A DNA stretch of 64,000 bases, from positions 33,331,001 to 33,395,000 of the forward strand of contig NW_026947507.1 of the NCBI RefSeq assembly GCF_034190915.1, in the 5' to 3' direction. Positions 11,706 to 21,905 of this stretch are shown here, piece after piece. Numbering within the stretch: the stretch's first letter is position 1; each line of letters opens with the position of its first letter. Origin of the DNA: Cavia porcellus. Its lineage: Eukaryota > Chordata > Mammalia > Rodentia > Caviidae. A program made the translations under genes and the position numbers. The notes beneath the pieces are model-generated. The model saw only the letters and a list, made by a program, of their open reading frames with translations. It ran no database searches and was not told the DNA's origin.

Positions 11706-11733
11706 CAAACAACAATAAATAAATAAATAAAAT
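11706..11733. repeat. (AAAT)n simple repeat
   Basis: A short run of AAAT units within an A-rich segment. It may be the tail of a decayed retroelement. Confidence 0.6.
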
Positions 11734-12080
11734 AAAAACCCACTTGGACGGGTAACTTCTTCACCTCACTAAAGACAAGTGAGTCGCTCACTCAGATGAC
11801 TGAATGGACAGCAACACAGAGGTATATACAAATATGTGAGGAAGACCAAGCTTGACAAGAAGTATCCGGAGTATAATTGTAAACAATGAACCCAGTAATT
11901 GTAGACTAATGTACAGCTCAGGGTGAATTCTATGTAGAAGATGCAGAAATATTGTTGTAAAGAAGAATGGTGACAGTAAAGAAATATTTCCAAGAAACAT
12001 TCTGGAATCTTTTTTGGTCCCATATTTCTAATACCTTGTCTCATCTCTCTTAGGGAAGTTCACCTGATTAGTCTGCACTC

Positions 12081-12539
12081 TGCTAGGGTTTGTATCTAGA
12101 TGTCCCCTCAAAGCCTCATGCTCTTATTGGTGGGATTTTTCAAAGGTGGCAGGATTTGGGGCATGAATATGGATTAAAGGTGTAAGCTAAATCCTTATCA
12201 CCAAAGGTGATAGCTAAATTAGTCCACTGATTGGTTTAGAACAGTTCTGGGTGTGGATAACAGGAAGGCCCACCCTGGGTGTGGGTGGTACCACCCAATA
12301 GGCTTGTAGCCTGAATGGAATAAAAGAGAAAGGAAGGTCTGATGCTGCTGATGCTTCTCTGCTCCCTGCCTACTCTGCCATGGACTGTTTCTCCTCTGCC
12401 CCCTGCCATGCTGCCCTGCCTTGGAGCCAGCCAACTATGAACTGAAACCTCTACAAACTGTGAGCTAAAATAAACCTTTCCTTCTTTAACTTTAGGTGTC
12501 AGGTAATTTTTCTCAGCAAGGATAAAAGCAACTAATACA
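12081..12539 (+). mobile_element. Complete solo MaLR LTR with 5-bp target duplication
   Basis: The LTR starts TGCTAGGGTTTGTATCTAGA and ends ACTAATACA, so it has the TG...CA ends of LTRs. CACTC stands immediately before it (12,076-12,080) and again immediately after it (12,540-12,544), a 5-bp duplication as expected of ERVL-type integration. Inside are a TATA-like 'tggaataaaagagaaa', a 'ccctgccttggagccagcca' block and an AATAAA polyadenylation signal in 'gctaaaataaacctttcctt'. It is the best-preserved LTR of the window. Confidence 0.9.
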
Positions 12540-12544
12540 CACTC

Positions 12545-13855
12545 AGACAATCCCTTTATTCTAATTCCTCTAAATTCCCATATAATGGTTTGTGCTCTCC
12601 TAAGGGATCCTGAATTATGTCATGAAGAAGTGCCTCTTGGCTCTCTGAAGAGTACAGAGAGCAGATGGATGATTTTTTGCCTCAATGAGGCAGGCCATAT
12701 AAAAGATAAAACTTATTTGGGAAACATAAATGAAAGTATTATAGGAAAGGAAGGTCATGAAGGATTCAGGAAGGAGATAACACTGTAGGGAGTATTAAAG
12801 GATGAGCTAGAGTCCTACAGAAGTAACTTTAGGAAAGAGGGGTAAAGATTGTCGAAATGGTCTAAGTTGAATAGTGCTCCCCCACCAAAAAATATAGTGA
12901 TTCTAACCCTTAGTACCTCAAAATGTGAATTAGGAAATATGGTCACTGCAGATATAATTACATAAGATGAGGTCATAATAGAACACAGTAGGACCCTAAA
13001 CCAGCAAGAAGACGGCCAAGTGAGGACAGAGACAGGAAGAACACAACGTGACAGTTGAAACAGGTGTTCAAATACAGCAACTAAAGCCAAAGGAGCAAAT
13101 ACTGCCAGCAAACCACAAAAAGACAGGAAGAGCCGGGGAAGAATTAGTTCCCTTACAGCTGTGACAGGGAGCACGGCCCTGAAGGGGCCTCGAGTTTTAG
13201 TCTAGTCTCTGGAACTGCACAACAACGACTTTCTATCATTTCAGTCATACAGCTTGTGGTAGAAAGCAGGGTATCCCTTTTCAGAAATGCCTGGGACCAG
13301 AAGTGTTTCCGATTGGGGGATTTCTCCAGATTTTTAAATATTTGTGTAGACTTTACCGGTCAAGCATTCCTAATCTGAAAATGCAAAATTTTAAAATGCT
13401 CCAAAAGCAGAACACAATGCTCAAAAAATGTCATATTTTAGATAATTTTGGATTTTGAATTTTCAGATTAGGGATATTTAAGTTGCACTTTGTTGTGGAA
13501 ACTCTCTAAGAAATTAATAAAGTAGGGAATGGAAGGTGGGGGGAATCACTGTATAAAGAAGCCACAAGACACAGTCAAAAAACATCTTTCCTGACCCTGC
13601 TGAGAACCTGTGTCTTACTTTACTTACAAGATGCAAGACACCCAGGAGGAGCTCACCTCTGCGTCCTCATCTCTGCACACGAAGGGCTCTCTAGCTTCAC
13701 TGTGCTTCTTTTCATCTTGTCTTTCACAGCATGAGCTCTTTCTCCTTTCAAAGGCTTTCTCACCTGTAAGTTCTATACAGTTACTTCCCACTTTTCTCAA
13801 TGTCTTGCTCCAACAATTTTTTGTTATTGTTGTTGTCTGTTAGGTAAACCATGAA
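12545..13855. other. Unassigned non-coding stretch
   Basis: About 1.3 kb. A 119-residue minus-strand frame at 12,815-13,174 has no recognisable features; I treat it as chance. The region around 13,370-13,480 contains an imperfect inverted pair of 'cctaatctgaaaatgcaaaa' and its complement ('ttttcagattaggga'), perhaps from a decayed DNA transposon. Confidence 0.4.
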
Positions 13856-13859
13856 TATT

Positions 13860-14230
13860 GCCTGCAATTCTTACTCCTCCTCTTTAGTGACCCTCCCATG
13901 CCTTTAACTGACCTTTTATTAATTCCTCCGATTTCTTAACACCCAGTCAAAACTCAACACTTAGTCATATGGGGCTGTCTTGGCCACTCTACTGAAACCA
14001 CTCCGGAAGCATTCTAAGCAGGTGGCCTCATCACAGACTTCTGTAGACACCATGACTGTCCTTCTGCGTGAATTTTCTGCATTGCTTATTACCAGCACCC
14101 ATGGTCTTTGCACCTTAAATGTGCTTTTCATCTGGTTCTTGGAAGGACACACTTCCCGGATCTCTAATCACCTCCAGGACTGCGCCTTTTCTTTTTCTTC
14201 TATTGGCTCAAGATAACGGAAGTGTTCCTA
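13860..14230 (+). repeat. L2 LINE fragment, reverse-transcriptase region
   Basis: Plus-strand phrases match L2: 'ggccactctactgaaaccac' followed by 'gtggcctcatcacagacttc' and 'tgaattttctgcattgctta', corresponding to the L2 segment that encodes part of the reverse transcriptase. Frames are broken. Confidence 0.65.
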
Positions 14231-14520
14231 TGTTCCATGCCATGTCTCCACTGTACTTAGTACAAACTTTGCCTCATCAATCATTCTTAGTTTTTCCCTA
14301 GAGTTTACAATATACATCTATAATACATCAGTTTACTTTTAAATAATGTTACCACACCTATTAAAGACTTTATAATAGTATGTTCCTAATTCCTTTTCCC
14401 ATTATCTATGCATTGTCATACATTTTAGTTTTAGATAGGTGAGAAATGCACAAAATATTGAAAATATTATTTTCTTTGGACAATGCTCTTTTTTAGACTA
14501 ACTTAAAAGAAGAGATTAAA

Positions 14521-14700
14521 ACCAGGTCTGGGGGTACATGCCTGCAATTCCAGCACTCTGGGAGGATCATTAGAGTTAAGCCCAACTTGAGAAACTTAGA
14601 GACTTAACAAGACCCTGCCTTAAAAGAAAATTAAGAGTTGATGACGTAGCTCAGTATGATGCTATAAATTCAATCCCCAGTACTAAAAAAAAAAAAAAAG
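14521..14700 (+). repeat. B1-dID composite SINE with A tail
   Basis: B1-like left half ('tgcctgcaattccagcactc', 'gggaggatcattagagttaa', 'acaagaccctgccttaaaa') joined to an ID-like right half ('gatgacgtagctcagtatga', 'attcaatccccagtact') and a 14-base A tail. The ID half is shortened between the A and B boxes. Confidence 0.85.
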
Positions 14701-14719
14701 AAAAAAACCCTGAACTGTA

Positions 14720-15470
14720 TTTTGCCTTTATTTATACATTTCCAGTGCTCTTCATTTCTTTGTGTAAATAAAAACAATCCTATCTGGTATCATAATCCTG
14801 CCTAAGGACCTTCATTTAACATTTCTTGTACAGTAAAGCTACTGGCAATGAACTTCCACAGTTTTGTTTGAGAAAATCTTTATTTCTTCTTCATTTTTGA
14901 AATAGATTTTCACTGGGATAGATGTCTAGGTTGTCAGATTTGTTTCAGAGATCTTTAAAATGTCACTCCACTTTATTCTAACTTGCATAATTTCTAAAAA
15001 GAGATCTGCTGTAGTTCTTATTTTTATTCCTCACTGTGTTTTTTAATGGCTGTCTTAAAGTTTTGTTTCAATTTTGTTTACAATTTTTGAATATGAAATG
15101 CTCTGTTTTGAGATATGCTGTGTTTTGTTGTATTTATCCTGTCTGACATTCTCTGAGATGGCTGGATTTGTATTTGATGTCTATCATTAATTTAAGGAAT
15201 GTCTCAAGCTATTACTTCTTCAAATAGTTTTTATCCCCACTCTGTCTCTCATATCTGCTTTTGGCATTCTAATAAAGTATATGTTAGACTGAAGCAATGT
15301 CAGAGCTCTTGAATGCTGTTCTGTTTTTGCTGGTTTTGCTGTTGACCCTTCTCTTCCTCCTCCTCCTTCTCTTTCTTAGTTTTTCAGTTTGGATGACTTC
15401 TATTAAACACTCTGATCTTGCATATTGCCCATTTTTTCATTAAAATTTTTACCATCTATCAGTCATAGTC
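14720..15470. repeat. Ancient L1-type LINE fragment, inverted family uncertain
   Basis: Contains phrases common to old mammalian L1-related repeats: 'agattttcactgggatagat', 'tctaggttgtcagatttgtt', 'ccactttattctaacttgca', 'gagatctgctgtagttctta' and 'agctattacttcttcaaata'. I assign an old L1/HAL1-like origin by resemblance; orientation and subfamily are not certain. Confidence 0.5.
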
Positions 15471-15473
15471 ACT

Positions 15474-15612
15474 TTTTTTGATACAGGGTTTTACTATGTA
15501 GTTCAGGACAGCTTGAATTTACCCTGTAGTCCAGGCTGGCCTCAGCCTCACAGCAATGCTCCTGCTTCAGCCTCCCAATTGGTAGGATTACAAGTGTTTA
15601 CTACCATACCTG
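15474..15612 (-). repeat. B1 SINE (7SL-derived)
   Basis: The complement reads as a nearly full B1: 'gccaggtatggtagtaaaca' head, 'gggaggctgaagcaggagca', 'gaggccagcctggactacag' and 'aaccctgtatcaaaaaaag'. The plus strand shows the usual mirror ('cagggttttactatgtagtt'). No ID half is attached, unlike most B1-like units here. Confidence 0.9.
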
Positions 15613-17220
15613 GCAGTCATAGTTTCTTTAAATGCTCTATCAGACATTTCTCACATCTGTGACCGATGATGAGTGCTCTTCTAGTGATTATTTTGTCTTT
15701 TTGTGAGTTACTTTTTTTCTTCCCTTTCAAAGCACATACTAATTTTTTATTGAAAATGGAGGGGAGACTGAAGCAATTACTTTTTATACTGTGAAGGTTG
15801 CCAGTTCGATCCCTGCACATTTTTTATGCTGTTATAAAAATATGGAGGCTTAAAAGTTTGTTACTGGTTACCCTCCAGGCTTCATAGTCCACTGACAACT
15901 AACTCTTGCTCAGAACAAGAGTCAGTTGCCAAAGTCTGTTTTCCAATGATTGCTGTACCTTCTGCCTTAAATCCCTAGACCACCCTCAGAGACAGCCTTT
16001 CTCTTACAAAGTATTTGATGCTCCATGTTTACTAGGCTGTTGTGAGGAGGCAGGAGGGCTAGAGGGTCTGAATTAGTGTTCTGATTAAGCTTGGTTGTTG
16101 GCATTTCTACGTCTCTGGAAGCCAACAATATTATCTGTCCAGTAATCTTGTCCTGAATTCAGTATAGTCCTGAATCCAAGTTGTAACTTCACCCCTCCTG
16201 AGGATGGGAGATGTTTTCCATCTTCCCTAGCTACAGTGGGACTTCCCCAGGGCACAAAAAGTGCTGGTGTCTGTTACCTGCCACCTCAAAGTAAAGCTTT
16301 AGGGAGAGTTTCTTGCCCTCCCCATGGCAGCTTCTGTTTCTCCCTCTGTTCTGCCCCACCAGGAAACTTTCTCTGGACTTGCCAGTCTTTCCCATGACTG
16401 CTGAGCGGGATTGATGAAGCAAACACCTTCAAGACAAATACAGATTCTCCCAAATTTTCAGCCACTGGGACTTCTCTCACTGTCACCATGCATACTCAGC
16501 CAGCCCTCACCCGTTTTCCAGCTGCCCTTCCTGTTAGTGGGAGACAGCTTCCTGCCTGGTATGTCAGGGCTGGGCCCATCGCGGTCTTGCAACCTCAGCA
16601 CTCATGTGAGCTCACAAATTGTTATCCTGCTGCTAGCCTATCTTTTGTTTACTCTAAGGCAAGGAGGCAACCTCTTTCCAGCCTTTATGTCTCCAACTAG
16701 AAAGCCAAATGCCTTTTTCCATCTTCAGTCTCTTCCCTCCACCAAGAATGAACTTCCTGCTACCTCCAAATATCAAAATCCATCTCAAAAATTTCACATC
16801 CATCAAAAAACATTCCTCATTTCCAGCCACAGTCATCTCCCCTTCCTGCACTCTCAGTGCACCGGGTCGGGTCAGCCTGCTCTGTCTTTGCACTTGTCTG
16901 GCGGATCGCTTATTTCTTAACATACTTTATCTCACCTAACAGAATAGAAGGTCTTCCCATGATGTCAGTCTTGGCTTATTATTTTATAACTGCCCTATTG
17001 CTTATCTTGTACCTTAAGCAAAACCATTTATTCTGTGATAACTGAGCACAAATATTTTGCTTTTTTAAAACTCAGCATTTCCTTTTTCACTTTCTTACAC
17101 TCTGCTCCAGCCTCCAAATACACAAATAACACAGAAGGTCAAGGACCATCTGACCCTTTTCTTCCGGTTATCAAAAGCAGTTATATGAGAAAGGGTCAGT
17201 GGTCCTGTTTAGTGCCTCCA
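15613..17220. other. Unassigned stretch with one long chance frame
   Basis: About 1.6 kb of pyrimidine-rich sequence on the plus strand. A 169-codon plus frame (16,411-16,920) is present, but it is a low-complexity Ser/Pro/Leu translation of CT-rich DNA with no domain, and the adjoining texture ('cacttgtctggcggatcgct', 'catactttatctcacctaac') may be L2-derived. I do not call it a gene. Confidence 0.4.
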
Positions 17221-17224
17221 TTGT

Positions 17225-17385
17225 CTTGTCACTAGCTGCAGGGCCTTGGCAAATGACTGAAACTTTTTAAGCCCCAATGGGGATAATCAGGGGAACAACT
17301 AATCTTTAATTCACAGGACTGATGAGAGGATTAAATGAGATAATATGCATGATGAGTACTATGCAGAGGTCAGAAGGGGTTTGGG
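17225..17385 (+). repeat. MIR SINE fragment
   Basis: Matches the MIR 3' half on the plus strand: 'gggccttggcaaatgactga', 'aatggggataatcaggggaa', 'gatgagaggattaaatgaga' and 'taatatgcatgatgagtact'. Confidence 0.8.
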
Positions 17386-18409
17386 GGGTATAATTATCAC
17401 TTTAGAAAGTAATTACTTTTGGTAGAGAGAAAGAATGAAATTAAATTTTACTTAGTCCCAGGCACAACCCTCAGTGATGTTCATTCTCTACCTAATTTAA
17501 AACTTGCAATGTGGAAGGTACACGTATTACTGTTAACCCGGTAGGACAGGCTAGGTATCAACACATGCACTGTGTCACTGTGGGTATGACCTATGTAGCA
17601 GTGCATTATTACTTCCTTTTTATGACCACAGAAAACAATATCTTCTGTGGGTCAGAAAAAGAACATAACTATATAAAGAAACTACTGAAGGAAGAGGTAG
17701 CCCAGTGACCTTCCAAAGCTGTGAATTCCTGCCTGGCTCCCAGCCTGTTTCTGTGTGCAGCTATATGAGTTTTGGCAAAAGCAATAACTCATGTATCCCC
17801 TTCTTACCATACACAGTTCCCCCACTCCAAACTCCAAGCAGCTGATGTGCTTGAGTCAGGTCACTGTCCCCAAGACACAGTTCCCCAAGTCCCTTACCCA
17901 GCTCAGCAACAACTGCAGGTTGGCTGTGTGCAGTGACCTTGAACTCGTATTTTATTTTTGCCAGCTGTTTTCTTCGAGGTTTGGAGATAATTTTGTTTCT
18001 TGTACCTTAACCTTAACCTAGTGTAGCCTCAGGAACTGTTGGGAGGCAGACACCAAGAACCTCCATGACCAAGAGGCCAAACCTTTGCCCTCTCCACTCA
18101 TCAGCCAGCACTAACACATGCACTAACACAGAACTCAGTGCTAGGATTTCTATGCACGCCTAAAGGGTCCAAACAGCACTCCCTGCCTTTTCTACCCACT
18201 TTCCTGTTTACAAAGGAGAGCCAAAGGCTGAAATTGAAGCCAGATTGCACAATTCCTATGCTACACCAACAAAACACATGGTCATAGAAAGTGCATCTTC
18301 TTTTCTTTTTCTTTTTCCTTGCCATCAGATCACTGTTTGTACTTTTTGTGAACTGGTAATTATCCTATGCAGTATTTTTTCATCACAAGTACTTAGTAAT
18401 TTCCAAAAA

Positions 18410-18650
18410 TAGTGATTTCATCATGTTACTTCCTTGCTCCAAACATTTCACAGTTTGTTGCTCGCTGTTTAATCTGATAACATCCAGACAATTTAGCCAT
18501 CTGTAAATTCGCCCAAATGGCCTCTCCTAACTCTCTCTTTCATAAAAATCTCTGCACTGGTTAAACAGAACTAATTTCCACCTACCTCATCCCCGTTCCT
18601 CTTGTCTCAGACCACTGTGAGCAGCAGTGAGCTTCCTCTCTTCCCTGGAT
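18410..18650 (+). repeat. L2 LINE fragment, 3' region
   Basis: Plus strand carries L2-like phrases: 'ttccttgctccaaacatttc', 'acatccagacaatttagcca' and 'cctacctcatccccgttcct'. No frame is intact. Confidence 0.6.
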
Positions 18651-20415
18651 TCCTCTAGTCCAAGCTCTTCTCACCCTAAGTTGGTCTTAGGTATTATGGC
18701 TACTAACAGCCTATCTCTCTGCCCTACAAGATTTCTCAGGAGACTCAAAAGACCAGTGCTGCCTCATCTACCAGCAGCAGTATGCCTACTGCAGGCCTGG
18801 GGCATGACAGATAGGAACTTGGTCTTGACATTCTAGAGTTCAGTGGGAAGAGTTGAATGTCTCCTGTGTAACTATCTGCCTTGGCCCCATGGACACTATG
18901 GATCATTGGTTCTTTCCTCTACCTGATGACTGCTAAAAAAAAACAGAGTTAAATTTTCACCCTACTTCTACGACATATAAAGAGCTTTATAGTACACATT
19001 TTGTATAATAACATCAACCTCAGCCATGACCTAGACATAGCTTCCCATCTTATTTTCTCTTTGACTCATTTGTATTTCTGACTTGTAATCATTTTATCTG
19101 GCTAAGTTAGGTGCATTTTTGCATGGAAAGAGACAATGAAAGAAAGAGAAAGGTATGAGCTAACTCATTCTTGGCCTTGCCTGGCACAGACATTCTAATT
19201 TCCTGGATACAAAATTGGCATGAAGGGTCTTCACATGCTGATACATAAAAAGGTACCCAGAAGGAAGCCCAAACCTTTCACATTGCAATAATCAGAGGTT
19301 CTTAATCCTCAGTGAATCCAACACTGAAGTTTGCTGCTCATTCTGCAAATACTTATTTGAGTCATGTCTGTGGAGGAGTATACCTTACAATGTTAGTTGT
19401 CCATATTGTGTGTTATTTTGTACTTTACCAGTAGACCTTCAACTTTACTCCAAAAACGCTATAGCCATCTTTTTAAAAACACAAAGCAAAATAACAATAA
19501 TGAATTCCCCATGTTCCAAGTTCCGGGCTGGTAAAGAAGCCAGACATCTTTCTGGTCAGCGATATGTGAGAAAAAGCCTTCTGGTTAGAGCCTTCCAGGA
19601 AACCTATCACTTTCCTAAAGCAGCCTGAACATCCCTGCTCCCAAAGCCCAAAATGTGAAAGGCTGGAAACTCCTAAAACTAGGATTGTGTGGCTAACATG
19701 ATGCCGTACTACTGGGAAATTCCACAACTGTTCTCATATGATGGGTTGCTCTCAAAACACAGACACATATGACTCCTCAAGGGAATAAAGAACCTCCCAT
19801 CTCTTTTCAGCTGTGGTGTCTTTTCTGAGAGCCCAGATTCTCTCACACAAGACACCCACAAAGGCTAATGAAATGGCACATGCAGAAACACACATGGCAA
19901 CAAAGGGCTCTCCACACAGCACAAAGATTCACATTCATTGGTCACTGTGGTTTCTGGCTTTTTCTCCTCTCAATGATATAAAAATATTATTGAAAATGTA
20001 GAAGTATGCAAATATTCTGATAGCCACAAACACAATCTGAAATACCCACTTCCCCTCCAGAGCCAATGACCTCCATTGACAGCTTCAGGACCACCTTCCC
20101 TGATCTGTACCGTTTGTCCAAAAGGCTGTTGGTCTTCCTTGCAAAGAAGGAAGAAAAGGAAATTGGTCCTCAGGTGCACCAAATAAGCCTGGCTCCCAGC
20201 AGAGACCTCATACCCTCTGCCAACACTGCCTCACACAGATAAAAGTCTGGAAACTACTGTTCTCATTACAAACTCAGTTAATTACAAAATATTTTGCTTA
20301 AAATGCTTAGGCAAATAATAGGCTAAAAGAATTCTGTGTTTGTTGTCGATGGCATTAAATTTGAAAAGACAGCCATGTCTCATCGTATCACATCAAAAAT
20401 ATCATGTATCACATT
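18651..20415. other. Unassigned non-coding stretch
   Basis: About 1.8 kb of mostly unique sequence with short frames only. No RNA gene, promoter-like GC enrichment or clear repeat was recognised. Confidence 0.45.
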
Positions 20416-20419
20416 GAAA

Positions 20420-20860
20420 ACACTTGTGTCTAAGGAACTGGACTCCATATGCAAATGAATACATGCAAATTGGCTTTGGCATTTTCTTTTACATAAAGTC
20501 AATATTTCTACGGATCATTAAATACATTCCTTGAGCATACTCATTTGAAAAGAAAAATTAATGGTGATAAAAACAAATTCTCTGGTACAGCCAATGTAAA
20601 GATTTGAGCCAAAATGCTGCAATAGTAAAATAGCTTAACATGCTTGCTCAATACTTAGTAAGTCTTCAACGCAAGCAAATCTAGGAACTTTAAACTGTAT
20701 TTTCTTCACAGTTGAAAACTGATTAATTGATTCTGACTTAAGTGCAGTTCAATGTAAATATTTTGCTTACATTTAAAATTGGTTTAAAACGATTATTTAT
20801 CTATGGATTTTTTCCTTAATTAGATGAGAAAAAAACATCAAACCAACAAGGCAAGCAAAA
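20420..20860. promoter_or_regulatory. Candidate conserved non-coding element with octamer motifs
   Basis: A repeat-free AT-rich block. It holds two octamer-type motifs 15 bases apart (ATGCAAAT at 20,450 and ATGCAAAT at 20,464-20,471), TTAATTGATT and TAATTAGATGAG homeodomain-type sites, and ATTTGCAT-like and SOX-like AACAAA words. The texture is that of POU/SOX/homeodomain-bound enhancers. Function is inferred from motifs only. Confidence 0.3.
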
Positions 20861-21029
20861 GAATCAGGCCTGGGGGCTGCAATATCTGTCCTGTTGACTG
20901 CTCATTTCCTAGGGATTCACATAGCATAGCATCGGCAAATACAGGACCTTATATATAAATAAATTACTTGACTAGCTACTTGCAATGTCTTATGATCCTT
21001 TTATCTAATTAAGATAATAACAATAATGA

Positions 21030-21175
21030 CATTAGCTAAAATTTCTTTAATGCTTACTACATTCTGGGTATCCTAAAATATAAGTATTCTACTCTATAGA
21101 TAAGAAGATGGAGACTTCAGCAAGGTAAAGTAACGTGTCCAAGGTCAGGAAGATATGAGGTGTCAGAGTCAATAC
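21030..21175 (-). repeat. MIR SINE fragment
   Basis: Minus-oriented MIR: on the plus strand 'tctatagataagaagatgga', 'aaggtaaagtaacgtgtcca' and 'aggtcaggaagatatgaggt', the complement of the MIR core 'gtgaccttgggcaagttact'. Confidence 0.75.
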
Positions 21176-21690
21176 ATCAGCACAGGTCTGGGCACAAAAC
21201 TCCCCATAAAACTCACACATGGTTTCCCCAGTCCAGTGCTGCTGGGTGGGTACTAGAGCTGCGTGCAGGTGGGAGCCCATGCCCATCACATGTCATCTGC
21301 CTGGTCACCCCACTGTGGTCTTGGCAAATCTGCCACAGTCCAGAGTCATGATGGATCCCTGGCCCTGCACACTCAGCAATGCAGAGTAAAGAGACTCAGG
21401 TGAGCTGTGGCCACAGAGCCAGAGCACCAAGTCTCCTTTCGCCATGGAAATAACATCAAGGGGTTATAGTTTCCCCATCTGCAGAATCTGCAACAGGAGA
21501 AGGTCAAGTAAATGTCAGGTTGCTGAGGAAACCAGAAGAAGGTAGATTCAACCATGCTATGGCCTCTTCAGAGGAACCAGAACGTTTGAATGTTATTGGC
21601 TGTCACCACCTCATACCTACATCTACTCTAGGGGCAAAGATTACATAGGCAATTATAATGTCTGTCTGAAGATTTTTCTTTTTCTAAAAC

Positions 21691-21905
21691 CAGGTAGAAG
21701 GCACACATCTGTAATCCTAGCACTCAGAAGCCTAAGGCAGAAGGATTACATGTTTAGCCAGAGACAAGCTCATTGACACAGTACCTGCCTGGCAAATGTG
21801 AGGTCCTGAGTTCAAGTCTCAGTACAAAAATAAAAACAAAACAAAAAAAACCACAAGTTCAAGGTCAGTTGGGACTATACTATGAGACCTTTTCTCAAAA
21901 AAACA
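21691..21905 (+). repeat. B1 SINE split by an inserted ID SINE
   Basis: B1 left part (21,691-21,755: 'acacatctgtaatcctagca', 'gaagcctaaggcagaaggat') is interrupted by an ID unit (about 21,757-21,855: 'acacagtacctgcctggcaa', 'gtgaggtcctgagttcaagt', A-rich tail). It resumes at about 21,853 as 'cacaagttcaaggtcagttg' and 'gagaccttttctcaaaa'. The nesting gives relative ages: B1 first, ID later. Confidence 0.75.

Noticed and set aside
12815..13174. 119-codon minus-strand frame
   Set aside because: Hydrophobic translation of ordinary sequence without start context, splice signals or family resemblance.
13640..13660. GAG|GTGAGC minus-strand donor
   Set aside because: The sequence on the exon's upstream side is purine-rich on that strand, with no acceptor.
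15740..15835. 'ccagttcgatccctgcac' resembling a tRNA T-arm
   Set aside because: No A box or cloverleaf partner nearby; likely a SINE scrap or coincidence.
16411..16920. 169-codon plus-strand frame
   Set aside because: Low-complexity translation of CT-rich DNA with no domain, splice sites or start context; neighbouring text may be L2-derived.
18006..18020. CCTTAACCTTAACC, resembling telomeric repeat
   Set aside because: Only two imperfect units and not the TTAGGG period.
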